Shown: piece by piece, positions 33,172 to 41,859 of the stretch
Layout of the letters: every line of letters begins with the position of its first letter
Numbering within the stretch: the first letter of the stretch is position 1
Source of the DNA: Gracilaria vermiculophylla
Taxonomy: Eukaryota > Rhodophyta > Florideophyceae > Gracilariales > Gracilariaceae
Assembly (NCBI GenBank): GCA_019155205.2
Contig: JAHNZQ020000005.1
Span: forward strand, 100,388 to 164,387
Direction of reading: 5' to 3'
DNA length: 64,000 nt
Program-made: the position numbers and the translations under genes
The notes under the pieces: model-generated
What the model was told of the DNA's origin: nothing
The model's database searches: none
What the model saw: only the letters and a program-made list of their open reading frames with translations

Positions 33172-34041
33172 TTAATCGTTAAAGACTGTACTTTGTAAAA
33201 TATCATTGGCTTCAATATTAACTAATTCTTTTTTTGTTAATACTTGCCCACGACTATCAAAAATTCGATTTGCTTGACGCATCCGCGCTCTATCTAAAGC
33301 ATTTTTGACACTCCGAGCATTTGCAAATAAGGGTTTATCTTTTCTTTTTTGAATATAACTTGTTAAAGCAATTTCAGCATCTGGGGTTAATTGATATTGT
33401 TGATCTTGTAACATTAACTTTGAAATTTTTACAAGCTCATCGACACTATAATCCGGAAAATCTATATGATTAGCAATCCGTGAAGATAATCCTGGATTTG
33501 ATTCGTAAAATTTATCCATTGGTTCTTTATAACCCGCTAAAATAACAACTAAATCATCACGTTGATTTTCCATAACTTGTAATAAAATTTCAATTGCTTC
33601 TGACCCATAATCCCGATCATTATCAGGTTTGTATAAATAATATGCTTCATCGATGAATAAAACACCGCCCATTGCTTTTTTTAAAACTTCTTTCGTTTTT
33701 GGAGCAGTGTGACCAATATATTGGCCAACTAAATCATCCCGAGTTACAGTTAAAAGGTGACCTTTTTTAATATAACCTAATTTATATAAAATATCAGACA
33801 TTTTTAAACCAACTGTTGTTTTTCCAGTCCCTGGACTTCCTGTAAATGACATATGTAAGCCTGGATGAGCTGAAGAAATGCCTAGATTTCTTCGTAACTT
33901 ATCAATTAATAATAAGGCTGCGATTTCACGAATTCTTGCTTTTACGGGAGCTAATCCAACTAACTCTTCATCTAATAAATTTAATATTTTTGCGATTTCT
34001 GTTTTTGCGTATTCTTCCTGTAAATTAATTGGAGAGTTCAT
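33172..34041 (-). CDS. cbbX: Red-type Rubisco activase CbbX
   Basis: The 289-residue AAA+ protein has Walker A Gly-Ser-Pro-Gly-Thr-Gly-Lys-Thr, Walker B Leu-Phe-Ile-Asp-Glu-Ala-Tyr-Tyr-Leu and the Gly-Tyr pore loop typical of CbbX. It removes inhibitory sugar phosphates from red-type Rubisco by pulling on the RbcL C-terminus. It is consistent with the red-type rbcLS at 15882-17811. It heads a minus-strand group with ycf39 and ycf41. Confidence 0.96.
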   Translation of the reverse strand: MNSPINLQEEYAKTEIAKILNLLDEELVGLAPVKARIREIAALLLIDKLRRNLGISSAHPGLHMSFTGSPGTGKTTVGLKMSDILYKLGYIKKGHLLTVTRDDLVGQYIGHTAPKTKEVLKKAMGGVLFIDEAYYLYKPDNDRDYGSEAIEILLQVMENQRDDLVVILAGYKEPMDKFYESNPGLSSRIANHIDFPDYSVDELVKISKLMLQDQQYQLTPDAEIALTSYIQKRKDKPLFANARSVKNALDRARMRQANRIFDSRGQVLTKKELVNIEANDILQSTVFND

Positions 34042-34094
34042 AGTAGTAATATATTAATTTATGGTAATCTTTAGTAATGAATACTAATTATTTG

Positions 34095-34133
34095 ATGTAT
34101 TAAATCAGTTAGAATTTAACTGATTTAATACAT
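34095..34133. terminator. Hairpin after psaL
   Basis: Arms 34095-34111 and 34117-34133 are perfect 17-bp reverse complements (ATGTATTAAATCAGTTA) with a five-base loop. It lies 17 bp beyond the psaL stop on the minus strand and upstream of cbbX. Confidence 0.75.
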
Positions 34134-34149
34134 TTACTATACTATACAT

Positions 34150-34605
34150 TTAACCTGTTGTAAAGGTTGGAATACTTGATAAACAAATAAATGCAAAACC
34201 AGCACTTCCACATGCTCCAACAAAGAAGCCACCTTTAAATTGATCCCAAGCTTTTTTAGTTTGTAAATCATTTTGATTAGATGATTGAGTTTTTTCTTGG
34301 CCAAAGGCTGCTACACCATAGATTGTTAGCCCTAAAGTTAAAATAACAATTAAACCAATTGTAGAAAGGAAACCCGATAATAAAGCAACCTCTGAATTCC
34401 GTAATGGTCCTAAGGTAACAAAAGGTCCCATTAAAAAATACCCATGTGCTAAACCAATTTCTAGACCACGTAGTAGGGGAGTTAAACCAAACCGATATGC
34501 TGGTAAATTTTGTAGAATTGCTCTTGTTACTGCAGATGAAGTTATTGGCGTTGCTAAATGACCTACAAATGGGTCATCATTATACGGTTTAATAAAGTTA
34601 GCCAT
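34150..34605 (-). CDS. psaL: Photosystem I subunit XI (PsaL)
   Basis: The 151-residue protein has the PsaL N-terminal [10 protein letters not shown], the [12 protein letters not shown] motif, and two further membrane helices. PsaL contributes to photosystem I oligomer contacts and binds PsaI. It is plastid-encoded as in other red-lineage plastids. Confidence 0.97.
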   Translation of the reverse strand: MANFIKPYNDDPFVGHLATPITSSAVTRAILQNLPAYRFGLTPLLRGLEIGLAHGYFLMGPFVTLGPLRNSEVALLSGFLSTIGLIVILTLGLTIYGVAAFGQEKTQSSNQNDLQTKKAWDQFKGGFFVGACGSAGFAFICLSSIPTFTTG

Positions 34606-34787
34606 AAAATTAATTTGAAAATTAGTTAAATTAATAATAAAATTTTTTGATTAAACAAATGTAAGGTTATTAAAATTTGTTGAAAATTTTAACCAACCAA
34701 AATTTTTATATAGATTACTATATAATATATATTAATATACAGAAAAATTTTTATAAACTTCATTTTTGATAAAATAAGAAAGATTTT

Positions 34788-34883
34788 ATGACAGTTGCTA
34801 TCGACTACTTTTTATTATTAGGATTCTGCTTTGCACTTGCTTCTGGCTTATTCATAGGATTAAAATCAATTAAATTAATTTAA
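34788..34883 (+). CDS. petL: Cytochrome b6f subunit PetL
   Basis: The 31-residue single-helix peptide ends Phe-Ile-Gly-Leu-Lys-Ser-Ile-Lys-Leu-Ile, the characteristic PetL tail, and has the exact family length. It stabilises the cytochrome b6f complex. It lies 20 bp upstream of ycf4 and is probably cotranscribed with it. PetM is the main alternative, but the C-terminus favours PetL. Confidence 0.8.
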   Translation: MTVAIDYFLLLGFCFALASGLFIGLKSIKLI

Positions 34884-34903
34884 TTTTTATTCGACTGAAT
34901 CAA

Positions 34904-35458
34904 ATGCAAACCAAGAACTATGAAATTCGACAAGATAAAATTGTTGGCTCAAGACGGTTTAGTAATTATTTCTGGTCATTCTTTTTATTTGTTGGAGGCC
35001 TAGGATTTTTATTGGCTGGGATTTCAAGTTATTTTAAAATTAGCTTGTTACCATTTACAAATACTATAGAACTAGTTTTTATACCACAAGGTTTAGTAAT
35101 GATGTTTTACGGAACATTAAGCTTAGCAATTAGTATTTATACAATTCTTACGGTACTTTTAGATATCGGAAGTGGGTATAATGAATACAATAAAATTGAA
35201 AATCTTGTCAAAATAGTTAGAAAAGGATTTCCAGGGAAAAATCGTGAAATTCTTTTAACATATCCATTATCAAATGTTCGAGCAATTGGGATAAAAATTA
35301 CAGAAGGATTAAATCCAACTCGAAGTCTTTACTTATGTTTAAAAGATGAACGAAATATTCCGCTAACACAAGTTCAAGAACCAACTGCTATTTCAAATTT
35401 AGAGGAGGAAGCAGCTAATTTAGCAAAATTTCTAGACTTAAAATTAGAAAATTTATAA
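34904..35458 (+). CDS. ycf4: Photosystem I assembly protein Ycf4
   Basis: The 184-residue protein has two N-terminal transmembrane helices (about 22-45 and 63-88) and a soluble C-terminal domain. The family phrases Gly-Ser-Arg-Arg-Phe-Ser-Asn-Tyr-Phe-Trp and Pro-Gln-Gly-Leu-Val-Met-x-Phe-Tyr-Gly are present. Ycf4 scaffolds photosystem I assembly. It is followed by trnG. Confidence 0.97.
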   Translation: MQTKNYEIRQDKIVGSRRFSNYFWSFFLFVGGLGFLLAGISSYFKISLLPFTNTIELVFIPQGLVMMFYGTLSLAISIYTILTVLLDIGSGYNEYNKIENLVKIVRKGFPGKNREILLTYPLSNVRAIGIKITEGLNPTRSLYLCLKDERNIPLTQVQEPTAISNLEEEAANLAKFLDLKLENL

Positions 35459-35502
35459 GATTTTATTGCTTTTCAATCCGCATAACTCTATACTAGAGTT
35501 AT

Positions 35503-35573
35503 GCGGGCATAGTTTAGTGGTAAAACCTTAGCCTTCCAAGCTAATGATGGGGGTTCGATTCCCCCTGCCCGCT
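35503..35573 (+). tRNA. trnG-UCC: tRNA-Gly(UCC)
   Basis: A 71-nt cloverleaf: acceptor GCGGGCA/TGCCCGC, D arm with AGTTTAGTGGTAAAAC, anticodon stem TTAGC/GCTAA around loop CTTCCAA, and T loop GGTTCGATTCC. CCA is not encoded. It lies between ycf4 and psbE. Confidence 0.96.
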
Positions 35574-35654
35574 TTCAAACCAAAATCAAACTTTCTTAGA
35601 TATTTAATATTAGACTGAGCAACAATCTTTTTTTTTATAGGAGAATAAATAAAT

Positions 35655-35909
35655 ATGTCTGGTGGATCTACGGGTGAACGTCCGTTTTCGGATATTATTA
35701 CTAGTGTACGGTATTGGATTATTCATAGTATTACAATCCCATCTCTTTTCGTTTCAGGATGGTTATTTGTTAGTACTGGATTAGCATATGATGTATTTGG
35801 AACTCCACGTCCAAATGAATATTTTACACAAGATCGTCAACAAATTCCATTAGTCAACGATCGATTCAGTGCAAAACAAGAATTAGAAGATTTAACTAAA
35901 GGTTTATAA
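35655..35909 (+). CDS. psbE: Cytochrome b559 alpha subunit
   Basis: The 84-residue protein has the haem-ligand His in [11 protein letters not shown] and the lumenal tail of PsbE. AGGAGA lies nine bases before the start. It pairs with PsbF to bind haem in photosystem II. First gene of psbEFLJ. Confidence 0.98.
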
Positions 35910-35922
35910 TTGAGGAAAAAAA

Positions 35923-36054
35923 ATGGCAAAAAATATTAATCAACCTGTAGCTTATCCAATTTTTACATTTCGTTGGTTAGCAATTCATGGTTTAGCAGTA
36001 CCAACAGTATTCTTTTTAGGCGGTATTACTGCAATGCAATTCATTCAACGATAA
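35923..36054 (+). CDS. psbF: Cytochrome b559 beta subunit
   Basis: The 43-residue protein has the haem-ligand His in Arg-Trp-Leu-Ala-Ile-His-Gly-Leu-Ala and ends Phe-Ile-Gln-Arg. It is 13 bp after psbE in the conserved order. Confidence 0.98.
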   Translation: MAKNINQPVAYPIFTFRWLAIHGLAVPTVFFLGGITAMQFIQR

Positions 36055-36088
36055 ATTAACATATTAATATAGACACGAGGTAATTTTT

Positions 36089-36205
36089 ATGACAGGTCCA
36101 AATCCAAATAAACAAGCAGTAGAATTAAATCGAACTTCTCTTTTTTGGGGACTTCTATTAATTTTTGTTTTAGCAGTTCTATTCTCAAGTTATTTCTTCA
36201 ACTAA
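36089..36205 (+). CDS. psbL: Photosystem II protein L
   Basis: The 38-residue protein has the PsbL Asn-Lys-Gln-x-Val-Glu-Leu-Asn-Arg-Thr-Ser-Leu motif and ends Ser-Ser-Tyr-Phe-Phe-Asn. It supports the Q-A site and dimer contacts. Third gene of psbEFLJ. Confidence 0.97.
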   Translation: MTGPNPNKQAVELNRTSLFWGLLLIFVLAVLFSSYFFN

Positions 36206-36232
36206 TATTCAATAATAATAGGAGCTTTCTTT

Positions 36233-36352
36233 ATGGCAAATACTGGTAGAATTCCCTTATGGCTTGTAGGTTTAGTGGGTGGCTTAGCTGCACTAACTAT
36301 GCTTTCTTTATTTTTCTATGGAGCATATTCAGGCTTAGGTTCATCATTATAG
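36233..36352 (+). CDS. psbJ: Photosystem II protein J
   Basis: The 39-residue protein starts [10 protein letters not shown] and ends Tyr-Ser-Gly-Leu-Gly-Ser-Ser-Leu, matching PsbJ. AGGAG precedes the start. Last gene of psbEFLJ. Confidence 0.97.
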   Translation: MANTGRIPLWLVGLVGGLAALTMLSLFFYGAYSGLGSSL

Positions 36353-36372
36353 TCTAATATACTCTAGAGTTA

Positions 36373-36414
36373 AATTTAATATCCATTAAAAAAAAATTTA
36401 GTGGATATTAAATT
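36373..36414. terminator. Shared terminator psbJ / ycf90-like gene
   Basis: Arms 36373-36385 and 36402-36414 form a 13-bp hairpin between the convergent psbJ and the ycf90-like gene. T-rich flanks on both strands allow bidirectional use. Confidence 0.65.
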
Positions 36415-36427
36415 AGAAAGATTAAAT

Positions 36428-37654
36428 TTATCGTCTAAATTGTTTGGTTAATTTTTTCAAAAGTTTTTTAATTAATTTTATACCACTACTAACAAACGGA
36501 TAGCCACCTTTTGAACCACGCCCAAACCAACCAAACCAAAGTTTTGGAAGGAAAGGATTTCCATTCTTTTCATCTGGGTTTTGCCAAGCAGTTTGGCCAC
36601 CACTATAAAGACTGTTTTTAGGACGTGGACCAATATGAAGCTCTGTATTTTCAACAAAAAAGGGGAAATAGAAATACTGACCCCAAATAGCATGAAATAA
36701 CCCAAAAATTATAAGTCCTATATGACTTAATACAACACAAGCGATCACTCCATTTAAAATATTAATTTGTAAAAGGACATTGGAATCCACATAATTAGTA
36801 TACGATTCTGTTTGCGGAATTAATACAAATGTTTGAAAATAGTAGACTCGATAGATAAAATAGATAAAAATTTGTTCAACCATTCCTATAATAAGTAAAA
36901 AAGTCCAATGCCAGCGAACTAAATATGGGCAATATCGTTTCCCAATTCGAGTTATAACTGCATAAGCAGCCACTCCAGAAAGTTGATTCCAGAATTTGCT
37001 ACAAATATCGCAAATTTTCGGAATAATTTTATTGTAAATTTTATAATAAAGAGGTGAAATATTTGATTTGGCAGGCTCTTGTAAATTAGATACAGCCATT
37101 GAAACTGGATCAATATAAGATCTAAGCCCAGTTTCTGGATCCATATCAACGATTCCTTTTGTAAATGCATAATATATAATCTGGCCTGGATTATACCAAT
37201 GAGAATTTTCTCCTAATTTTAAATCGGTTAAAGCCATTTGACGGTTGAGAGAACGCATTTGAACTGCATCCATACCTAATGAATGCAAAAATGGAAGTTT
37301 TAATAAAACACTCCGATACATTGAAATAAGATCAATTAAATGTCGATACCATAAATACCCAGCGAAAAGTCCAATACAGGTAATGTAAAATGAAGTTTTT
37401 AAATTATATCGTATCGCAAGAATTACAAAACGAATAAAAAGAATGAAAAACAGAACATTTTCAATATCAGATAAAGTTAGGCCATTTTGAACTTTTTCCC
37501 ATAAACCTTGAATAATTAGATTAAACGTTTCGATAGATACATCCATTGATGATTCCAAATTTTGATTTGTAGGATTCTCCATACCAAACCAATTCAAGAC
37601 TGTTTTTTGATCGATATTGATTAAAAGAAATACGATTTTAAAAAGATATAACAT
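36428..37654 (-). CDS. ycf90: Conserved diatom plastid membrane protein, probably Ycf90
   Basis: The 408-residue protein has about five hydrophobic segments (about 68-85, 88-105, 248-270, 308-330 and a weak N-terminal one). Its basic Lys/Arg-rich C-terminus ends Lys-Gln-Phe-Arg-Arg. Trp-Gly-Gln-Tyr-Phe-Tyr-Phe-Pro-Phe-Phe-Val-Glu-Asn and Pro-Lys-Leu-Trp-Phe-Gly-Trp-Phe-Gly-Arg-Gly are striking. Size and architecture fit the diatom-specific ycf90 as I remember it; ycf89 is the alternative. Function is unknown. It is convergent with psbEFLJ. Confidence 0.6.
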   Translation of the reverse strand: MLYLFKIVFLLINIDQKTVLNWFGMENPTNQNLESSMDVSIETFNLIIQGLWEKVQNGLTLSDIENVLFFILFIRFVILAIRYNLKTSFYITCIGLFAGYLWYRHLIDLISMYRSVLLKLPFLHSLGMDAVQMRSLNRQMALTDLKLGENSHWYNPGQIIYYAFTKGIVDMDPETGLRSYIDPVSMAVSNLQEPAKSNISPLYYKIYNKIIPKICDICSKFWNQLSGVAAYAVITRIGKRYCPYLVRWHWTFLLIIGMVEQIFIYFIYRVYYFQTFVLIPQTESYTNYVDSNVLLQINILNGVIACVVLSHIGLIIFGLFHAIWGQYFYFPFFVENTELHIGPRPKNSLYSGGQTAWQNPDEKNGNPFLPKLWFGWFGRGSKGGYPFVSSGIKLIKKLLKKLTKQFRR

Positions 37655-38018
37655 AGATTAATTATATAATATAATATAAACTTATTAGGTGAAAACTCTA
37701 ATAATTCACTATTAATTTCAAAATTAATAGAAGAATTGCACGATTTAAAGATATTAAATTTTCTTTGAAAAATCAAGCTGTTAGTAAGAAAATTTTCGAA
37801 TAAAATAAGAATTTTTTTTTAAAAGCTACTCTTTAAAGGATTGATTTAATTTACATTTCAAGGAATAGATTTGGTAATAAAAACTTATAATCTAATATAA
37901 GTCACAAAAAGCTGTTGTTTAGGGAAAATTGATCATTACTTGAGGTTCTAATGAATTACCCTATCAATTCCTAATTCCTAAGATCCAAATATTTATATCT
38001 TGCGATCTAAAATTTTAT
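37655..38018. other. Spacer between the ycf90-like gene and trnE
   Basis: AT-rich spacer. It holds the promoter side of the ycf90-like gene and a TTCCTAATTCCTAAG fragment near 37969 like that in repeat A copy 2. No gene is seen. Confidence 0.4.
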
Positions 38019-38091
38019 TACCCCCAAGGGAATTCGAATCCCTGTCTGCTCCGTGAAAGGGAGCTGTCCTAGGCCTCTAGACGATGGGGGC
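38019..38091 (-). tRNA. trnE-UUC: tRNA-Glu(UUC)
   Basis: A 73-nt cloverleaf with acceptor GCCCCCA/TGGGGGT, anticodon stem GCTCC/GGAGC-type with loop holding TTC, and T loop ATTCGAAT. In plastids this tRNA also feeds tetrapyrrole synthesis. Confidence 0.95.
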
Positions 38092-38120
38092 TACAAAAGA
38101 AAGTTATAGAATGGTTTGAA

Positions 38121-38191
38121 GCGGGCAACGCGATTCGAACGCGCGACATCAACCTTGGCAAGGTTGCGCTCTACCACTGAGCTATGCCCGC
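38121..38191 (-). tRNA. trnG-GCC: tRNA-Gly(GCC)
   Basis: A 71-nt cloverleaf with acceptor GCGGGCA, D arm TAGCTCAGTGGTAGAGC, anticodon stem CAACC/GGTTG around TTGCCAA, and T loop GTTCGAATC. It is 29 bp upstream of trnE on the same strand. Confidence 0.96.
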
Positions 38192-38580
38192 TAACAAATT
38201 TTCTATAAAGATAGATGCATCTTTCCTTATAATATAATCTACAAAAATTAGTTAATTCTGTCAATAGTTTAATTTTTTTTTGATCCCTAACTTAAGAAGT
38301 TTTTTCTACTAGTAATACTTAAGGAATCGAAGTAAAAAATAAAGCAATTCCTATTTCAACTAAAGAATTGTATACCATTAGTGGTAATCTTTATTTTTTT
38401 TAAACCATTTTTTTATTCTTTTTTTCAATTTTCTAATCTTATTAATGAATTAATTGACAGAATAATAATTTACTAAGCGAAGAAGAAATAAACCAAGTTG
38501 TAACGGAGTAACTCGTTAGAGTTAGAGTTAGACTAAAAGAAATTTTAGAAATTATAGTCAAAACTATAATTTCTAAATTC
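38192..38580. other. Spacer trnG/psbZ with repeat B
   Basis: It contains the repeat B copy at 38474-38532. The stretch just before psbZ's stop (about 38538-38577) can pair as AAATTTTAGAAATTATAG with CTATAATTTCTAAATT, a likely psbZ terminator on the minus strand. Confidence 0.5.
38474..38532 (+). repeat. Dispersed repeat family B
   Basis: It reads AAGCGAAGAAGAAATAAACC, AAGTTGTAACGGAGTAACTC and GTTAGAGTTAGAGTTAGAC. Compare 31245-31300 and 61110-61175. Confidence 0.75.
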
Positions 38581-38766
38581 TTAAATTGATGATGCGATTC
38601 CATCAGCCGCAGCAATTACAAGAACAAGAGTTACCCAAGCTTGAAAACCCTTTGTAAAGGTTTCTTTTGAATTTTCCCATTCGCCTGGTGTAGCTAAAGC
38701 TACGGGAACTGTTACAACTAAACCTAATGAAATTAAAACGAATAAAGCTGTTAAAGCAGTTATCAT
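38581..38766 (-). CDS. psbZ: Photosystem II protein Z
   Basis: The 61-residue two-helix protein starts at Met-Ile-Thr-Ala-Leu-Thr-Ala-Leu (38766). That start is preferred over an in-frame ATG at 38802, since the family begins there. The loop [10 protein letters not shown] is diagnostic. It stabilises the outer antenna of photosystem II (formerly ycf9). Confidence 0.96.
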   Translation of the reverse strand: MITALTALFVLISLGLVVTVPVALATPGEWENSKETFTKGFQAWVTLVLVIAAADGIASSI

Positions 38767-38819
38767 AAGTATTTTTAGAAAATTTTTATATTGATGATCC
38801 AAGTTAAAGAAATAGAGTA

Positions 38820-38924
38820 CTAAAGATTACCCTTCTTTAAAGCTAATAAAATAATTACTGTGGGACCTGCTAACATAATAATACCTGTCGCTATTAATTG
38901 TCCTAAAACTTGCCAATTAATCAT
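38820..38924 (-). CDS. psb30: Photosystem II protein Psb30 (Ycf12)
   Basis: The 34-residue peptide starts Met-Ile-Asn-Trp-Gln-Val and ends Leu-Leu-Ala-Leu-Lys-Lys-Gly-Asn-Leu, matching Ycf12/Psb30. It is a single helix in the photosystem II core. It lies 53 bp upstream of psbZ on the same strand, a common pairing. Confidence 0.96.
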   Translation of the reverse strand: MINWQVLGQLIATGIIMLAGPTVIILLALKKGNL

Positions 38925-39216
38925 TTTTTAAATCCTTATTTATCAATTTTTAATAAAATTTTAAGTAATAAAATAACCGATAATGTTAATTTTCATTTTA
39001 CTTTAAAATTAATAAAGTAAAAAATATTATTTTTATTAATGTGTTACTTATTATTCTATTATATTAATTCGATATAAAATTATTTAATCATAAATTAATT
39101 TGAATAAAGAAATCTCTTATTCTTTTTTACTATTTTTTATTTTCTTTTGAACCCTAAAAAATTTACTAAAAAAAATAATTTACTATTTTTCTATATTCGT
39201 GTTAATATCTTATTAA

Positions 39217-39288
39217 GGGTTGCTAACTCAATGGTAGAGTACTCGGCTTTTAATCGAATAGTTCTGGGTTCGAGTCCCAGGCAACCCA
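39217..39288 (+). tRNA. trnK-UUU: tRNA-Lys(UUU)
   Basis: A 72-nt cloverleaf with acceptor GGGTTGC/GCAACCC, anticodon loop CTTTTAA, and T arm CTGGGTTCGAGTCCCAG. It has no intron or matK. It marks the edge of the recombinase/plasmid-type island. Confidence 0.94.
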
Positions 39289-39347
39289 ATTTTTTTAGAT
39301 AAAATTTTTCTGATGCTATTTTTTATTGAAGAATATTAGTTAATTGA

Positions 39348-39641
39348 ATGATACAAAGATTAGATATAAATTCAAGAAATTACCAAAGTCGAATTTTTAT
39401 CAATTCTATATCTCATATCTCTATCCCTCGAAAAGAGCTTCAAAAACAAGGACTAGGAGCTGCACAAAAAGAAGGCAAATATCAAGGGTGGAAAACTCTG
39501 ATTAATCAAACTTTGATTCCCAAAGTTAAATATTTGAAAGAGACTAAAAATTTGTCTATTATTCAAATAGCCAAAATAATGGGTAGACCGAGATCTACCA
39601 TTTATAAAATTCTGAAAGAGGAATTAGAAATTAGGAATTAG
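39348..39641 (+). pseudogene. Serine recombinase C-terminal fragment, copy 1
   Basis: The 97-codon frame matches the tail of small serine recombinases (resolvase/invertase type). It has a linker with Gly-x-x-Ala-Ala-Gln-Lys-x-Gly-Lys-Tyr, a Lys-Thr-Leu-Ile strand, and a helix-turn-helix with Leu-Ser-Ile-Ile-Gln-Ile-Ala-Lys then Arg-Ser-Thr-Ile-Tyr-Lys-Ile-Leu-Lys. The catalytic N-terminal domain with its Ser is missing, so recombination is not expected. It may still bind DNA. Confidence 0.6.
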
Positions 39642-39865
39642 GAATTGAAGCTGCTAAGAAAAAGGGTAAATATTTTGGTCAAAAAACTGTGATTGATAAA
39701 AAATTAATCTGACAAGTTCAAGATTTAAAAGAAAATAAAAATCTTACCATTACTGAAATCGCAAAAGGTACTACAATTTATAAAGTTTTAAAAAATGAAT
39801 TAAATTATGTCCCATACAATCGATTAATTAAAGCAACCAAAGGAAAAACAAATGAAACAAAATAA
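39638..39865 (+). pseudogene. Serine recombinase C-terminal fragment, copy 2
   Basis: Directly after copy 1, in another register, the same tail recurs: Ala-Ala-Lys-Lys-Lys-Gly-Lys-Tyr, Lys-Thr-Val-Ile-Asp, Thr-Ile-Tyr-Lys-Val-Leu-Lys-Asn-Glu-Leu. It has an internal TGA near 39708 and lacks about five residues in the turn of the helix-turn-helix. Its TAA lies inside the next ORF (ATG at 39852), a 14-base overlap that suggests an ancestral operon. Confidence 0.55.
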
Positions 39866-40939
39866 ATTAAGTTTCGAATCAGAAAATTTCCAAGTGGATT
39901 ATCTCACATTCAATATTCAAGTCGATTTAGTTAATAGAATTGTAAAATATTTATTTCAACATTTTGACTTCAATTCAATTATTTCAAACTGCTCTAAAAA
40001 CAAAAAACACCTTTTTTTTAGTGATAAAAACAGACATCAAGTTGAATTCGCAGTTTATCTGCGTGCTCCAGAACTAAATAGTTTCTGGGATGGCACTCAA
40101 ATTAGGTTCTCTGGAAAAAACGCAATAAGATTTTATCAACTTATTCAACAACAAAAGATTAATTGGCATTTTTTCAATATGCTATTCCAAAACAAAAAAA
40201 GATATAGTCTAACTAGTTGTCATCAGAAAATACTTCAAAATTGATGCACAAAATATATACAGTCCAATCGAAATAAAAAAGGATTTATTTGAAAAGTAGG
40301 CTCTAGAAAGAATTCTAACTTTCAATTATTATCGCGTTTATGAAAATAATTAGGAAATTAGATTTGAGTTAGAGATGAAAAGCAGCAGAGTTCAACCAGA
40401 ATAGTCTTTCAGTATCCGATACAAAAAAAGTTTTTGGCTTATTCCAATTTTTGTCTTTTATTCGGACGATACCTTCTCAGACATTTGAGACAATAATGAT
40501 ACAGCATCAAACATATTACGGTATTACCTTTCCGTTGAAAGATTTTGCCAAATTCTTAGGAGAAGAAGAAAAATATAAAAGTTATGGTGACCGATATAGA
40601 CGGAAAAAGTATATTCAATTATTTACTAATCTTCAACATATTAAACCTTTGATAACTGCATTTTCTGATCAAAAATTTCAAAGTTCAGTCGCTTTACCAA
40701 CTCTATCGATAGACAAAATTAATTTCGATTGGGTTGTCCAACTTTCAATTGCTAAAGAACTTTATTTATACGATTATCCTTTTATACTTACTAACTCTTT
40801 GATAATTTATAAGAATACGTACGAATTGCAGATTAGATATAAGATTCTTCAAAACTTTAGCGTTAATGATTTAAAAAAAACATTTGATGTTCAGATACTT
40901 CTTAACAGCTTCAATGCTTCTCAAAAGAGAAATCATTAG
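39852..40939 (+). pseudogene. Plasmid-type ORF, possibly replication-related, copy 1 (broken)
   Basis: Frame 39852-40244 (130 codons) begins like ORFs known from diatom plasmids and plastid inserts (Glu-Asn-Phe-Gln-Val-Asp-Tyr-Leu, then Phe-Ser-Gly-Lys-Asn-Ala). It continues after stops and shifts through about 40245-40450, where a Phe-Glu-Leu-Glu-Met-Lys motif is visible, into frame 40451-40939 (162 codons). The same order of motifs recurs at 44815-46040, so these pieces are one gene. A role in plasmid replication is a guess from its setting. Confidence 0.5.
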
Positions 40940-41454
40940 ACAATTAAATCAATTACCAATTCAGAACCAATACTAGTTGCATCTTAAAAATGGAAAAACT
41001 AGAATAGTAGATAAATTAACTCCTCTTATAATTGGAAAGACCAAAATTATGCATTTTTATCAAAAACTTTAGAACCGTTAAATCATCTAAATTAATAAAG
41101 GTTAGATAGTGGTTAGACTATACCATTATAAACTTAGTGAATATTGAAAATATTAGCATAGCTATATAGATTGGAACTCTTTTATAATCTCGAGAAATTA
41201 TCAAATCAGAGTCAAAAAAAAGATCCCCGATTTCTCAAAATGAGACTTTTTTATAATTGTACTTGTAAAATAACTATTAAATATTTAGTAAGAATATGCT
41301 TTTTAAAAAACGGAAAGGTAATCAAAATAAGATAAAACCAAAGAATTCAACTAGATAAAAAACTATTCCCTTAATAGATATTAATTTTATGGAACCTTGG
41401 ATATTGAAAGAAATATAATCAACGATTAAGTTTTCCGATTCAAAACTTAATTTA
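40940..41454. other. Spacer without recognised genes
   Basis: AT-rich DNA between the plasmid-type ORF and the serine recombinase remnant. No intact frame, tRNA or strong hairpin was recognised. Confidence 0.45.
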
Positions 41455-41670
41455 TTGTGATTCATTTTTCTCCTCCTTCCCTGCCATATCGGTTGAATAA
41501 GATAAATCGAATGATATCAATATTACTTGACTTCTTTGACAGCTTGGCCTGGCATTTTAAGAATTCAAGAGTATTCCGTCCCCAACGGTCGATTTTAGTC
41601 ACAAGTAACAAATCATTTTCTTTTAATTGATGATCGATAAGATGGTAAAAAATAGGACGGTCTTCAAAAG
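41455..41670 (-). pseudogene. Serine recombinase catalytic-domain fragment
   Basis: On the minus strand the frame gives a resolvase core: Asp-x-Leu-Leu-Val-Thr-Lys-Ile-Asp-Arg-Trp-Gly-Arg-Asn then Leu-Glu-Phe-Leu. After a frameshift near 41520 it gives Tyr-Ser-Thr-Asp-Met-Ala. These are characteristic of the small serine recombinase catalytic domain. The N-terminal nucleophile Ser region is not recognisable. The fragment is in opposite orientation to the two C-terminal pieces at 39348-39865. Confidence 0.65.
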
Positions 41671-41769
41671 ATTCAAGAAATTAGGTTTGAAACAACGCAA
41701 AAGAAGATCTCTAAGAGGTTTTTTTGATATCTATTAAAAATTCTCTAATCTCTAACACATAGATTAATG

Positions 41770-41800
41770 GTAAAACTCCTTACTTAGTAAGGAGTTTTAC
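41770..41800 (-). terminator. Terminator of psbDC
   Basis: Arms 41770-41783 and 41787-41800 are a perfect 14-bp hairpin (GTAAAACTCCTTAC) with loop TTA, 60 bp beyond the psbC stop. Confidence 0.8.
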
Positions 41801-41859
41801 CTATTCTTGCATCATAAACCAATCCAAAGATCAATATTACAATAGTACTTACTATTATA

